Source of the DNA: Bicyclus anynana
Taxonomy: Eukaryota; Arthropoda; Insecta; Lepidoptera; Nymphalidae
Direction: 5' to 3'
Assembly: GCF_947172395.1 (NCBI RefSeq)
Contig: NC_069086.1
Span: 15,699,572 to 15,763,571, forward strand
DNA length: 64,000 nt
Positions within the stretch are counted from its first letter, which is position 1. Each line of letters starts with the position of its first letter. Below are positions 21,901-32,299 of the stretch, piece after piece. The notes beneath the pieces were generated by a model. The model made no database searches, was not told where the DNA came from, and worked only from the letters and a program-made list of their open reading frames with translations. The translations under genes and the position numbers were made by a program.

Positions 21901-24900
21901 TGATATCGACTTTGTTAGAAAATATACTCGTGTGGTTTGCTGTGTGATTCAAAACAACTCAAGCTATTTTTAATATGCCGCTGGCAGTTAATAAATGCTC
22001 AGATGGAGCGTGCATTGTATGGAGCCGATATCAAGATAACAGAACCCATTGTGGCCTATTGTCCGTCGACACGTACTTTAGAAGCCACGTATTTTGTCTG
22101 CGAATGTTGGAAACGAGATATCTATCTGATGTATTTGTAATATGAAGTTTAAACGCAAAGCTTTTCAGCTTTATAATATTAGTAGGTATAGATGACGCCG
22201 CGCGGTTTCACTCGCGTGGTTTCCGCTTTCGTAGAAATACGGGAATAAAATATAGCCTATTACCTTCTTCGATGAATGGGCTGTCTTATACTGAAAGAAT
22301 TTTTCAAATCGGACCAGTAGTTCCTGAGATTGAAGAGTTTGTTCAAACAAACAAACTCTTCAGCTTTATAATATTAGTCGCACAGCGGATAGGAGCGATA
22401 GCTATGCTCGGAGTTTCTCTGCGTGATCGAATTAGAAATGAGGAGATCCGCAGCAGAACCAAAGTCACCGACATAGCTCAACGAGTCGCGAAGTCGAAGT
22501 GGCAATGGGCGGGGGCGGCACATAGTTCGACGAGCCGATGGACGTTGGGGTGCCAAAAAGCTGGAATGGCGACCCCGCACTAGAAAACGCGCTGTTGGTC
22601 GATCCCCCACCAGGTGGACTGACGACATTAAGCCAGTCGCAGGGATTCGCTAGATGCAGGCGAATCAGGGTCGTGATGTCCCCTAGTCCCCAGACAATGG
22701 CTACTACTAAATTTTGTTTATAAAACCCATACTCGTAGGGAATTATTAAGGCGGCGAGAAAATTCCGAGTTTAGGACTAGGACTAGGAGAACGTATCTTC
22801 TTCTTTTCCTGGGCCTTTTCCGCACTTGGCCACTAAGGTTTGGCCGTTGTACGTAGGTCCCTTCGGTGCTGGTCCCCGCTGGAGTCACTCCAGCTAACCG
22901 AGCTCGCTCCAGAAGCTAGGAGAACGTATAAACTGTGAAGATATTAATGCGCTATTTCTGGTCATTTCTAGGTACAAGAATGCCCCCGCCCCTCGGGAGG
23001 GCTTCCTCCTCCGCAAGCGGTTGTCTGACGCGTCGGCGTCGGCGGCGCGCTGGTCGGGCCTCAACTCCAAGACCACTTCCCTCAGCAGTCTCGGCGCCAA
23101 CGCGCAGCCGCCTGCGCCGCAGCTGTCTCCGCACACCACGAGCTTCGGACGGTGGTCTACTAGCCGACTTAACTCGAACCAAGTGAGTATATAGCTGAAA
23201 ATGTTTGTAGCGTTACTCAGCACACCAAAATTTACGGTTAGGTTAGGTCAGGTTATTTAGGGTTTAAAAAAAAGAATTAGGGCCTGTAAGATACGTTTCA
23301 CTCCTACTCAGACGTTTTCTCTCTTCGGGGCAGGCAATACACCAATACAGCCATACAGAGACCATATACTATACACTTTTAGACAGTGCTGTATGATATA
23401 TACTCAACATTCATAAAAGATGTTAACTATAACTATACAATGTTCAGTATACATTATAGAGTCAACATCTGCTGAGAGTAACTACAATACAAAAGATCAT
23501 TGTACTCCTCCAGACAGAGGTATGAGTGTTGTCTTCAGGTATTGTTAGTAGATACTGCTGTTCTGTTACTGCTTATGATGGTCCTCAGGCAATACACCAT
23601 CCAGCCTTAGAGGCCATAAACTATACGCCCTTAGACAGTTCTGTATGGTATATACTCAACATTCTTATAATTTATTGACTGAATAATATTCAGTATACAT
23701 TATATAAAGAGTCAACATCTGCTAAAAGTAACTACAATACAAAAGAGTCGTGAAGAAGAAAACCTGAGTCGTGTTTTGAGGCTAGCAGTTACTGCTGTTA
23801 CGGCCGATGATGAAGTATGATGATGCTGATGAGTGTCCCGCTTGTTCCCAGACGTCGCCTTGCTCATCGACTCGGAGCAGTATCCGCGGCACGAGTCCCC
23901 TGTGTTCCCCGTCTGCGCGCTCGTCGTTCAGCGCGCGGCAGCCCTACCTCGGCTGGAGGAGTCAGGAGCGACTCAACTCTACGCCTAGAACTCCTCACGA
24001 AAGGTACGATTGCCGTGCTCGTCGACTCGGAACAGTATCCGCGGCACGAGTCCCCTGTGTTCCCCGTCTGCGCGCTCGTCGTTCAGCGCGCGGCAGCCCT
24101 ACCTCGGCTGGAGGAGTCAGGAGCGACTCAACTCTACGCCCAGAACTCCTCACGAAAGGTACGATTGCCGTGCTCGTCGACTCGGAGCAGTATCCGTGGC
24201 ACGAGTCCCCTGTGTTCTCCGTCTGCGCGCTCGTCGTTCAGCACGCGGCAGCCCTACCTCGGCTGGAGGAGTCAGGAGCGACTTAACTAGTGATGATATC
24301 CTTGAAACAACGCTTATTCTGTTGAGGCTCTTTACTAATAGTAAAGGAGCGCGGGATGATAAAATTGCAGTTACTAAAACGTCATGGGGACCCATTTGGT
24401 ATTTTAAGTGTTTTATACTTTGTATTGTAAGTTTAAGTTACTTTGGCTTACTGAAATTGTCAGAAAATTTTAGCGATTAATTAAGAGATTGTTTCCTTTA
24501 AAATAATCAAAAAAATAATCGCGGTCGTAACTCGAGATTTTATTTTGTAACTTTGGGATCCTCCATTACTTTACGCTCAAATCGTTAGATTTTCGAAATG
24601 CACAACTTTTAGTAATTAAATAACTACTATATCTATAACTGATGTTCTGGTTGAGTATGTCTGAAGTTAGTTTTTTTTTTGGTTACCCTAAACATACCCA
24701 TCAAAATTAAGGTACTCAACAACTTGGTAGAGGTACTCAACAACGTGCAAGGTATAGTCCCTTATGTTTATCTGTCACGCTCGAGTAACTGTAAAAATCC
24801 CCTCTTCGGCTCCCCTACTATAAGCTCTGACAGCTGATTACTTGCTCACTCAAATAAGGAATCTCCCCTTTTACTGAAAATCATATATATTTCAGAGGAT

Positions 24901-27900
24901 TTCCCTCGCATTTTTCACGTCTCATGCTTCTCCTTCCAGGTTAGCCTCATCTCTTCTTCAGCAAAGCGCATCAGCGAGAGCGTCGGAGGAGATCCAGACG
25001 TCTATAAAGGAAGTGACGTCAGCGATAGTCCACTACGTGTCGGGTCTGGAGCCGGCCAACGGTGACATAGACAGGCAACCCTCGCCGAGGTCCAGTCAGA
25101 AGCTGTACTGGCTTGAGAGCTCGTTTGTTGGTAAGTACCTCTTTATCTTTTTGCTTTAGAGCGATGCCCCATTAGTGTCCCGTTACGTTGCGACATCGCA
25201 GCGTCGACGCTCCGTCGTTTTCGATACATGTATTTTAAACGAGCAGACGCCGCGCGGTTTCACCCGCGGGGTTCCCGTTCTCGTACGAATACGGGGATAA
25301 AATATACTCTATAGCACTCGGGGTTAGTGTAGCTTTCCAACAGTGAAAGAATTTTTCAAATCGATTCAGTAGTTTCAGAGCCTATTCAATGCTAGCAAAC
25401 AAACAAATTATCAAATCTTTCCGCTTTATAGTATTAGTATAGATGACATGTAAACGTTGCCAGCGACGACTCAACGTTTCAAACGTTTCACCGGAAGACG
25501 GTCAGCGTTCATTTGTTTTGCGTTTGTTGACACTGTCTGGGTGCGTGAAACATCGTGCGTCAACGGAACGCAAGTGTAGCATACAACGCCCTAATGTAGC
25601 ATCGCCCTTACATTTCATGATGCGTGCTAATTTTCTCGACATTTATTTTAGTCTTGTCTATGAAAATTTAAAAATAAAGGCAAATAACATACATTCGATA
25701 CTTAAAACGGACAGCTGTATATCAAATGACGTCACTTTCCCTAATGCACCAGTTAATTTATGGCAACATTATTTCTAGGTACAAAACCGTTAGAGTCGCC
25801 ACAGACGCCCCTCGTGGTGTCGGAGGCGCTCCCCCCGCCGCACCCGCGCCCGCCCTCCTCCCTCCGCCTCGACCACCGAGCGGCGCCCGGTGAGCGAGCG
25901 TGACCACGCCACGGTGTACATTGCAGGTTTTGATAGCCAACCAACGCGACATTCCCTGAAAAACAAGCAATGTATAGCATACAAGTACATACAACCAGTA
26001 TACGTGCGACGAGTGTGAGTTTTTGCGTGTCTCCTTCACTGGAGTTAGAAATGATCCAAAGAAATTAAAGTTGTTAAATTCTGCATACATACAAACAGTT
26101 ACTGAAGTCTTAATGTATGTTTTAATAAAAACTTGTTATTTTATATCAATGTACAAGGCCTTTAACTTGACTGACTTTAGGCCGTTTTAAAGTACAAATA
26201 GATATTTTTTTTTATTACATATACTGTCTGTATTTAAAGTGAATGACAGCACGCATATTTGTTCAAGGTATAGTTTATACAATAATTCATACCCTAAAAC
26301 TGGTTTCTAACTTTATTAATAAAAAAATATCACGTTATCACTCTCGAGTCTCGACAGAAAAGAATCTAGAAAACAGGAAATAAAGAAAATTCCAATTCCT
26401 AATTTCACAGGACCTAGGAATCTGACTCCACCAAAGAGTTTATCAAAAATAAGTTTGGTTAGTGAATGAGATAACCCAAAAACTTATACTCTATGTACGC
26501 GCTTTTGAATGAAAACTATTATAGTACCTGAATTTACTTCCAAACAGAATTTATGCATTTATGCCTCGATATCCAAACCTGCAGTGTCCTAACATTTATG
26601 TTATGTTAACTACTCTGTGCGTTTAATTTTTTTTGTGCTGTTCTCTGTATTTAGTTATTCTGTGCAATGGGTTCGTGATGTCCGAACTAAAGGGTTTCAT
26701 TTGACGTAAAGTTGTGTTTAGAGCTTTATAGACTGTAAGACTCAGGACCATTATTTATACGTACTTTCACAGCTTCTGTGCACTTTGGAGAATTTTTGTA
26801 GGTCATTTTATAGCAATGCACTGGCTTTTAGTCGCTTAAGACCTTTTGTGGCTTAAACACGATACACTGCGTTGTTGCCAGTGCAAATATTTTTTAATGT
26901 ATTTTAAACATTATTTTTGTAAATGGTAATCCGACCAAAAGTTAATAGTAAAATTGTTTTCAAACATTTAAATTAGCTGCGCTTTATGAAATGATGCATT
27001 TTAATTTTATTACAATTTTATAAATGAATTCAGTGAGATGTTATTACTTCTGGAGGCCTGATTTATTAAGGAAGGTACAATTTTTTTACCTTTTGAAGGT
27101 TAATCAAGTTATGGAACATTTATTTTTCTCTGTTATTGGTATTACCATATACCATTACAGGTGTATTTTTTTAATAACTATTGCCCCTCATAAACTTTTG
27201 GGGATTGAAAATTACACCGAAAACTATTTATACTCTTGTAAAATAGTAAAGGCCAGAGTATATAATGCAACCTTAAAATTGATTTAAAAAAATCCAATTT
27301 ACTATGATATTGCGATACATGCAAGCGAATAATCGAGTATGATTCCAATTTTTAATGTAAAGCCTCTCTCTAGTAGTAATAACATCTCATTGTTTGAACT
27401 TGTTTACAAAATAATTTCTCCACTTATGCTTGCACAAATTACACGGTATAAATATAGTCAATAGATAGGATTTTTTTTAAATAACGGAGTAATTGCCATA
27501 ATTATAATTTTCAAGAGAATCTGACGTGGAAACCAGTTTTTCTAGTTTTTAAACAATGTACAGAGGTTAAATTATTTTTGTTTGTGTGTTTTTAATGCAA
27601 ATCTATATTAATTAGTTTTTAATGCTAGTAAATATTTTTTTTAGTTTTGTAAATAAAATTATCACGTTGCTATTATATCATTTTATATAGGTGCTAATAT
27701 TATGTTTGTTGTATCTACTTAATCTCATATTTAAATATTCGTCTCTTAATATTTAATTGGTCTATTAGATGTCACAAAACATCCAAAAATATATTATTTT
27801 AAATGCCTGAATATTATAAAATATATGGAGACAGTGGCGTGCATAGTTTTTGCGACCGAAGTAAGCCTAAATGAATGAGACAAGAAGACCTATTTCAATA

Positions 27901-30900
27901 CTGAGGTTAGGGTAGGTAGAGCTTAAATGTATGTATGAGGTGCACGCTGCTGTATTGAGATATATAAATAAAAACAAGGCAACATTTATCAGAACCATAA
28001 TAATTAATATTATGTGGTGGTGAGAAGTGATACAGACTGAAGTCTCAAAATTCAAGTTCCTTCTACTCAAATCACCTCGTAATTTATGTTGGGTGAAGTC
28101 CCTAAGTAAATTATACAGGTTCTGATTAGGTTAGAAAATTAACGTTTCGCGTACAAAATCGCACCGCCGAAACATCCCGAATAACGCCCCGATTTATTTT
28201 TAATCAACGACAATGTAGTCTAAGGTAGATGATGTTATTATCTATGACATGTTTATCGATGATGTAGGTAATCTGTGCGCACGTTAATGACGTTATTAAC
28301 TGTCATCTGTCGGCATTTTCAGTTTAGGGTGCATTTAAATTGTCGCTATATGCAGCGAGATGGCAACATTTGCACTCTTGTATGTCTATAGATAGATTAT
28401 CTGTTTTAAATTTTAGCTCTTTTATAATATTTATTGATTTTTGTTTTTGCATATGATTGTTACAAAATTTTGCCGCATTTTAATCCATTTTATCAAACAT
28501 GTAAACTGTGAATTAATTAATGTACACTTAAAGCAATTAATGATCTCTAAAAATAAGCGATACAACTTAAAAAAGTTCATTTGAAAATATACCTATTGTT
28601 AATAACAATGAATTTTTTTGGATGATATTTCCAAATTAATGTATAAAAAAGTTACTAAGTCAAAGAAATCCTAACACTCCGCATATAGCGACGGTTTAAA
28701 AAAAATTAGTTATCACTTTAGTTCTGTAGCCCTCTTTCATCGAGCCTTGACTAATTAATATATGTAATTTTATATGTAGTTATAGATATTATGAAGCTAG
28801 AGAATCTCTCAGTCTCTGTATTTTATAGAAACTGAATTATAGTTAAAATATAGTCGTTCAACTATATTCATTTTAAAAGCATTGTATGTCTTCAATAGAC
28901 TTTTTATAAATCATTGTATGTACTTTTAAGTTAAACATAATGATTATTATTAAATATATTCAGTTTTATTTTATTTCTTTTTGTTTTATTTTTGTTTGTG
29001 TGCCGTTTTTTATTTTTAGTACATATTAATATATTGAGATATTAGTAATAATTGATTATAATTATTGTAGTATTATTCTTATATTTTATTCAAGAGTACG
29101 ATTTTATGGAAAAAATACAACATTGTTTATGGTAAGTGAAAATTGTTTTTTAAATTTGGAATCACTTTGTCTTGTTTTATGCACCACTTTATTCTTAACG
29201 CTTACTAAGACTTCTATAATAATTTCTAATCATATTTGAATTTCAAATAAATATTTTTAATAATTATGTAATTTCCAGTTCTTTTTATTTGTTAATTAAA
29301 TAACATTTATTATTTTTAATTAAAATTAACAAAATTATTTTTGTTATATTTAAATGTTTAGATATATGTAAAATGTTAATATAAAATAAATAGCGAAAGA
29401 TAAAAAAAATAAATTATTGCTATAAATAAATAAAAATTGCTCGATTTAATTACATAATGATAACACTAATCCGTATTTTTCAGACTGGCAAGACACGCAT
29501 CGCCATTCGTCGCTAAACTTGGGCATAACCAGGCCGTCTCCCGGGTCCACCACCTTGGAAGACGTGCTGGACTCTCTCCTGGGTCTACCGTCGCAGCCTA
29601 CCCGGATACCGACTCCTCAGCCTAGTCCGAGGAAATCTGCAAGCCCTTACTACTTATTAGGGGGAAAGGTATTGTTTTTTTTTGCTTGAGTTTTATCTTC
29701 ATTACTAGACTGTTTCAAAGTGTGACGTCACGGGTAGCAGCGACATGGATTGTACCATTATTTTGTGGCAGAGGAAACACCTCGATTAGGTACCAAGACT
29801 TGTTGTGACCTTGGGAGTAAGTTTAAGGGATCCCTTTAGAATCAACACTCACCTTCCCTGCCCGACATGTTCTCCATGCCCACACTAAACAATTTATTAT
29901 TAACAATAATTACCACACAAATCATTATTGCACAAAATCACTGACGCGACTGGCAGCGTGACGGTGTCTACGCTGCCTAACAAATAACTGTTGTCAAGTC
30001 AACGTATACCCTCTTATTTATACCGACACTGATACCTCCCCTCTACGATAACATAAATAATGAATGTTTATACCACCTGTAATCGAGGAACTTGTAACAA
30101 AGGGCCTATTACAAGGTTAGGTTAGGTTGCTGCCTCTTTATAGGAGACGGATACGAAGCGTTCCAACACTTATAAGCTCCAATGCGGATTGGTGTGATCA
30201 CGGTCTAACTTACTATGATTATTATCAGATGATAATTATAGTGACCGGAACCGTCGGCTTAACATGCTCTATGAGGCACGTGGCTGTAAAACCATAAACT
30301 TCCAAACTACTGATCCGATTTGAAAAATCGGTTCAAAATCGGAAAAAAAGTGTTAGATAGCCCATTTATCAAGGAAGGCTATACGGCTACGGATTACGCA
30401 TCTTTCTCAATCTATTCAAGCAAGCGACATTGGTATTTCTCCAGAGCCCGCGCTACGAGCAACTAGCCAGCAGCGGCCACAGCAGCATCTCCCCCGCGTC
30501 CCGCTTCACCCCCAGTGAGGGGCGAAGCTCCCTCACCGACCCGAGCCCCGACCACGATCGAGCAGGTAGGAACGATATGTAAGTCGAAACCGTTCCAATT
30601 TTTCTATATTTGTCCGCCCTATAACACGCATTTTATCCCGCATTATGTGACTAATACGGCTTCCGCTTGAATTTCTGGATACGTCGGTACGTACGACACA
30701 TACGCAAATACTTCGTTCTGTAAGTCGGGTTTCAGGTAACCTTTTTTATAATCTTTTCATTCTTCTCGTCCATTCCGAATAACCTTTTTGGTTTTTATAT
30801 GACAACTTATTCTCTATTTAAAATTCTTTTCTAAATTATTACCTGTACAAAATATGACTAATTGGCGCAAGATTTGATTCTCTGTGTTGTTATATTTTTA

Positions 30901-32299
30901 TACTGTGCATGTTTATCCCCATAATAGATTAGAATGTTTTAGTCCCCGGAGCATGCATGTTGTCGTGTAGCATCTTGATTTAATTTAAGTCCATTCCTAA
31001 TTTGCGGTAATGGTCCTGAGTCTTACCACTGCTGTTAGTGATGCGCGTATGTAAAACGTGCATGGTACTAAATTGTTGCGTGTTACAGGGAAGGATACAG
31101 TTGATAATCCTGCTACGATGCCAGAGTCGAGGCGCTCCAAGTCGGCGCACGGCGAGCACTCTCGCCGGAGAAGTGAGCCTTTCGCTCAGCCCAGCGCGTC
31201 CCTCGACCGCCGCACCAGCCTCGACGCTGCGGCCTTTCGACCCGAACAACATCTCACCCACCACGATTCCAAAGCTTCCCTCGCCTCCTTACAAACTGAA
31301 AACAGTACTGACGACGCTTTCGTCAAATGCAAATACCCTAAATGTTCCTCTCGCGCTCCCCTAGCGGACGCCAAAAGACATTACAAGACTTGCCACAACT
31401 GCACGACCACCTACTGTTCCAAGGAGTGTAGACGAGCTCACTGGGAGAAACATAGGAAAGTGTGTCTCCATTCCCGAGCGAGTACGCTGTGTAGACAAAT
31501 AATTTCGGCTGCGAAAGAAGATTCGGATTCCTTGCACCAAATAAGCACAATTGCTCATAAAGGTTACCTCGCCCAGGGAAGAGGAGTCGTAAAAGTCTTC
31601 TTCACCAGTCCAGAGGCAGCCGAAAAGTTCACCACCCACGGCTACCAATACCTCAGCGAGCCTGAATTCATCAAGTGGCATTCCCTGCAACCCAACGAAA
31701 TGGGCGCAGAATTATACACTGAAGTTGTGAAACTCTGCAAATCTTACAACCCCGAAACGAGAGTCATCTTATATGTTGCCGTTTGCATCATTAGCGAAGT
31801 GCCAACAAAAGGTGCAGTCAAATGGGAACGACAAATGGTATCCAGATGCGCCAAACTAAGACTTAGTAAATCAGTATCCGTAACAATCCAGGAGCAGAAT
31901 CGAAAAAGAAGTAGACGGGACAGTAAAGGAACGCCAGAAGACAGGGAGACGTTGATTCTCACGTCAAAATTGACCAACGCGGGAGAGAAGAATGCAGCCA
32001 CAGCGCACAAGTTTAGGGAGATCTGTTTTAGGAACATTCTCAAAGAATTCGAAAGTCGGGGAGTGGTGTTAAAAAAGCATTTTCCGGAGGTTTACTCGCG
32101 GTTGGCGGCGTACGTGGACGGTACGAGTGATAGGTTCATTCCGATGACGATATACCCGAAAGACGCGACTAATGGGAAGTCGTTTATGTGTGTGATCATG
32201 CCAGATAGTGAGATGGACGGTACGCCGGTGGATGGCCAGGTCGTTACAGTGGACGTTGGTGTGGACCGATCCAAGCACCAACTTTCGACGCCTATGTAA
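18884..32299 (+). CDS. MYND zinc-finger scaffold protein, AJM1-like (5' end not found)
   Basis: Eight exons (18884-18981, 22972-23182, 23852-24003, 24940-25130, 25779-25889, 29484-29668, 30445-30565, 31089-32299) have matching phases and GT/AG borders. They join into 2,280 nt, giving 759 residues and a stop. The N-terminal visible part has a conserved-looking LNVPEWYKN motif. Ser/Pro/Arg-rich low-complexity sequence follows, with a calmer segment (SAIVHYVSGLE). From about residue 437 comes a MYND-type finger (C..C, CHNC, YC..EC, H..H...C), then about 270 ordered residues to the end. This finger plus C-terminal domain resembles the AJM1/apical junction component 1 family, cortical proteins of epithelial junctions; the assignment is from memory of that family. 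The function in insects is inferred. The first visible exon starts in phase 0 and has no ATG, so upstream exons exist. The coding exons are GC-rich against AT-rich introns. Introns carry SINE, LINE and Helitron remnants and an exon triplication. Confidence 0.8.
19085..19420 (-). mobile_element. RTE-type LINE relic
   Basis: The minus strand encodes LEWRPLTRKRSVGVPPTSW followed by TDNIKPIAGIRWMQA, the reverse transcriptase C-terminal tail also found at 12,560, with a (CAT)n tail near 19,094. A roughly 25-bp segment is duplicated internally near 19,270-19,300 ('ccaaagtctcttc' twice). It sits in intron 1 of the visible MYND gene, in antisense. Confidence 0.7.
19450..20262. other. intronic DNA, no exon seen
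   Basis: There is a T-rich tract at 19,465-19,500. The rest is AT-rich without splice-linked coding sequence. 'gcgccagctcttctgtcaccagtcg' (19,635-19,660) is a GC-richer island of unknown nature. Confidence 0.4.
20263..20520 (-). mobile_element. second-family tRNA-derived SINE, head missing
   Basis: 'caacccatatacggctcact' and 'gctggcccaatgcggattgg' match the reverse complement of the 13,448 SINE. The tRNA head is replaced by an unusual CT/GC-rich segment (20,420-20,455) containing repeated 'ctccgctgcc' phrases. Confidence 0.65.
20620..20760. repeat. A-rich low-complexity stretch
   Basis: Runs such as 'aaataaataataaaaatagt' and 'aaattaaaaattaaaaaaat' dominate. No gene is present. Confidence 0.4.
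20880..21230. repeat. interspersed repeat (shared with 600-870)
   Basis: 'agcctatatgttgctcaat' and 'ataagcccgggcaaacaggc' match the repeat at 600-870. 'aatcggtccctaaacgacga' upstream is likely part of the same element. Confidence 0.55.
21258..21955. repeat. tandem duplication, about 325-bp unit, 2.1 copies
   Basis: 'gttagaaaatatactcgtgt' occurs at 21,258, 21,581 and 21,914, spacings 323 and 333. The intervening sequence is nearly identical, including 'cccccgtgcctcagaaagca'. The second copy carries an insertion of about 9 bp (cggtcccgt) that may be the ancestral state. The short minus-strand ORFs here are repeat shadows. Confidence 0.85.
22165..22382 (-). mobile_element. Helitron-like element (with the end of a second copy)
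   Basis: The main copy runs from 'gatgacgccgcgcggtttca' (about 22,192) to 'cagctttataatattagt' (about 22,379). A separate end of the same family ('cagctttataatattagtag') lies directly before it at about 22,167, so two copies are adjacent head-to-tail. Confidence 0.65.
22383..22690 (+). mobile_element. RTE-type LINE relic, plus strand
   Basis: The plus strand reads AMLGVSLRDRIRNEEIRSRT then VTDIAQRVAKSKWQWAGA, followed after frameshifts by remains of the WRPRTRKRAVGRSPTRW tail. This is the C-terminal part of an RTE-clade reverse transcriptase protein. It is dead (frameshifted and 5'-truncated) and lies in the intron before the 22,972 exon. Confidence 0.7.
22790..22925. other. GC-richer block of possible retroelement origin
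   Basis: 'ccttttccgcacttggccac', 'cccttcggtgctggtccccg' and 'aaccgagctcgctccagaag' look like coding or 3'-end sequence of a mobile element. I cannot match it to another copy in the window. Confidence 0.3.
22972..23182 (+). CDS. MYND gene, exon 2 of those visible
   Basis: The acceptor 'tttctag|G' completes the Trp codon from the previous exon, giving PEWYKNAPAPREGF. It continues LRKRLSDASASAARWSG and a Ser/Pro-rich stretch to RLNSNQ, where the donor 'caa|gtgagt' lies in phase 0. The exon is markedly GC-rich. Confidence 0.8.
23331..23815. repeat. diverged tandem duplication in intron, about 255-bp period
   Basis: 'caggcaatacacca' at 23,331 and 23,586 starts two copies that share 'tatatactcaacattc', 'ttcagtatacattata' and 'gtaactacaatacaaaag'. 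Divergence is substantial, so this is older than the adjacent exon triplication. Confidence 0.75.
23852..24003 (+). CDS. MYND gene, exon 3 of those visible (original of the triplicated exon)
   Basis: The acceptor is 'cttgttcccag' and the exon enters in phase 0. It encodes TSPCSSTRSSIRGTSPLC... through ARQPYLGWRSQERLNSTPR to TPHE, plus two bases of an Arg codon completed by the next exon (donor 'gaaag|gtacga'). Only this copy has a proper polypyrimidine tract and acceptor. Confidence 0.75.
23857..24290. repeat. 155-bp tandem triplication of a coding exon
   Basis: 'tatccg(c/t)ggcacgagt' lies at 23,881, 24,036 and 24,191, exactly 155 bp apart. Copy 1 is the spliced exon. Copy 2 keeps the exon body and the donor 'gaaag|gtacga' but its 5' side comes from intron sequence and lacks an acceptor tract. 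Copy 3 stops after 'aggagcgact'. Copies differ at only a few positions. Because 155 is not a multiple of three, using the copy-2 donor would shift the downstream frame. The three long ORFs here are the same repeat in different frames. Confidence 0.85.
24940..25130 (+). CDS. MYND gene, exon 4 of those visible
   Basis: The acceptor is 'ctccttccag|G'. The first base finishes Arg, then LASSLLQQSASARASEEIQT, SIKEVTSAIVHYVSGLEPAN and SSQKLYWLESSFVG (last Gly split, donor 'g|gtaagt', phase 1). This is the least repetitive, probably helical part before the finger. Confidence 0.8.
25243..25443 (-). mobile_element. Helitron-like element in intron
   Basis: It runs from 'gcagacgccgcgcggtttca' to 'ttatagtattagtatagat'. 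The body has the variant 'agcactcggggttagtgtag' shared with the copy at 47,466. Confidence 0.65.
25779..25889 (+). CDS. MYND gene, exon 5 of those visible
   Basis: The acceptor is 'atttctag|GT' (phase 1) and the donor 'gcgcccg|gtgagc'. It encodes TKPLESPQTPLVVSEALPPP followed by HPRPPSSLRLDHRAAP, a proline-rich linker. If the donor is not used, the frame stops after four codons (GERA, then TGA). Confidence 0.75.
25890..29483 (+). other. large repeat-poor intron of the MYND gene
   Basis: This 3.6-kb intron contains none of the SINE, LINE or Helitron families common elsewhere, and is AT-rich with many AATAAA hexamers towards its right half. No additional in-frame exon was found. The ORFs at 27,024-27,287 and 27,867-28,070 have no recognisable features. 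Confidence 0.55.
29484..29668 (+). CDS. MYND gene, exon 6 of those visible
   Basis: The acceptor is 'atttttcag|AC' and the donor 'gggaaag|gtattg', phase 0 at the end. It encodes DWQDTHRHSSLNLGITRPSP, then TTLEDVLDSLLGLPSQP and SASPYYLLGGK. The LEDVLDSLLGL stretch is a hydrophobic helix-like motif in an otherwise disordered region. Confidence 0.8.
29690..30130. repeat. intronic repeat shared in inverse with 54,565-54,720
   Basis: 'ctacgctgcctaacaaataa' and 'ataccctcttatttatacc' (29,970-30,025) are the reverse complement of 'ttgtttgttaggcagcgtag' and 'ctataagagggtat' near 54,600-54,655. It is a dispersed repeat of unknown class. Confidence 0.55.
30285..30395 (+). mobile_element. Helitron-like element, internal fragment
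   Basis: 'actactgatccgatttgaaa' and 'gttagatagcccatttatca' match the family body. The ends are missing and there is a local duplication of 'aaatcgg'. Confidence 0.55.
30445..30565 (+). CDS. MYND gene, exon 7 of those visible
   Basis: The acceptor is 'atttctccag' and the exon enters in phase 0. It encodes SPRYEQLASSGHSSISPASR then FTPSEGRSSLTDPSPDHDRA plus one base of Gly (donor 'g|gtagga'). It is Ser/Pro-rich and probably disordered. Confidence 0.8.
31089..32299 (+). CDS. MYND gene, terminal exon with zinc finger and C-terminal domain
   Basis: The acceptor 'gttacag|GG' completes Gly. A basic Ser/Arg-rich lead (RRSKSAHGEHSRRRSEPF) precedes the finger at about 31,328-31,465: CKYPKCSSRA, KTCHNC, YCSKECRRAHW and EKHRKVC. 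The rest (QIISAAKEDSD, GRGVVKVFFTSPEAAEKF, WKREN-free mixed alpha/beta sequence, GKSFMCVIMPDSEMD) is ordered and contains no stop until 32,297. It holds over half of the visible protein. An apparent ATG at 31,058 lies in the intron and is not the start. Confidence 0.9.

Noticed and set aside
22894..23223. Minus-strand and alternative-frame ORFs over 22,894-23,223
   Set aside because: Shadows of the GC-rich MYND-gene exon, whose phase agrees with its neighbours.
23807..24480. Three overlapping 156-159-codon ORFs
   Set aside because: All are the same 155-bp exon repeat read in different frames; only 23,852-24,003 splices in frame.
25753..26090. Minus-strand ORFs rich in Gly/Arg
   Set aside because: Antisense shadows of the proline-rich exon at 25,779-25,889.
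31058..31088. ATG at 31,058 as the start of a separate 413-residue MYND protein
   Set aside because: These codons precede a good acceptor (gttacag) that joins in phase to the 30,445-30,565 exon, so the ATG is intronic. An alternative promoter cannot be fully excluded.
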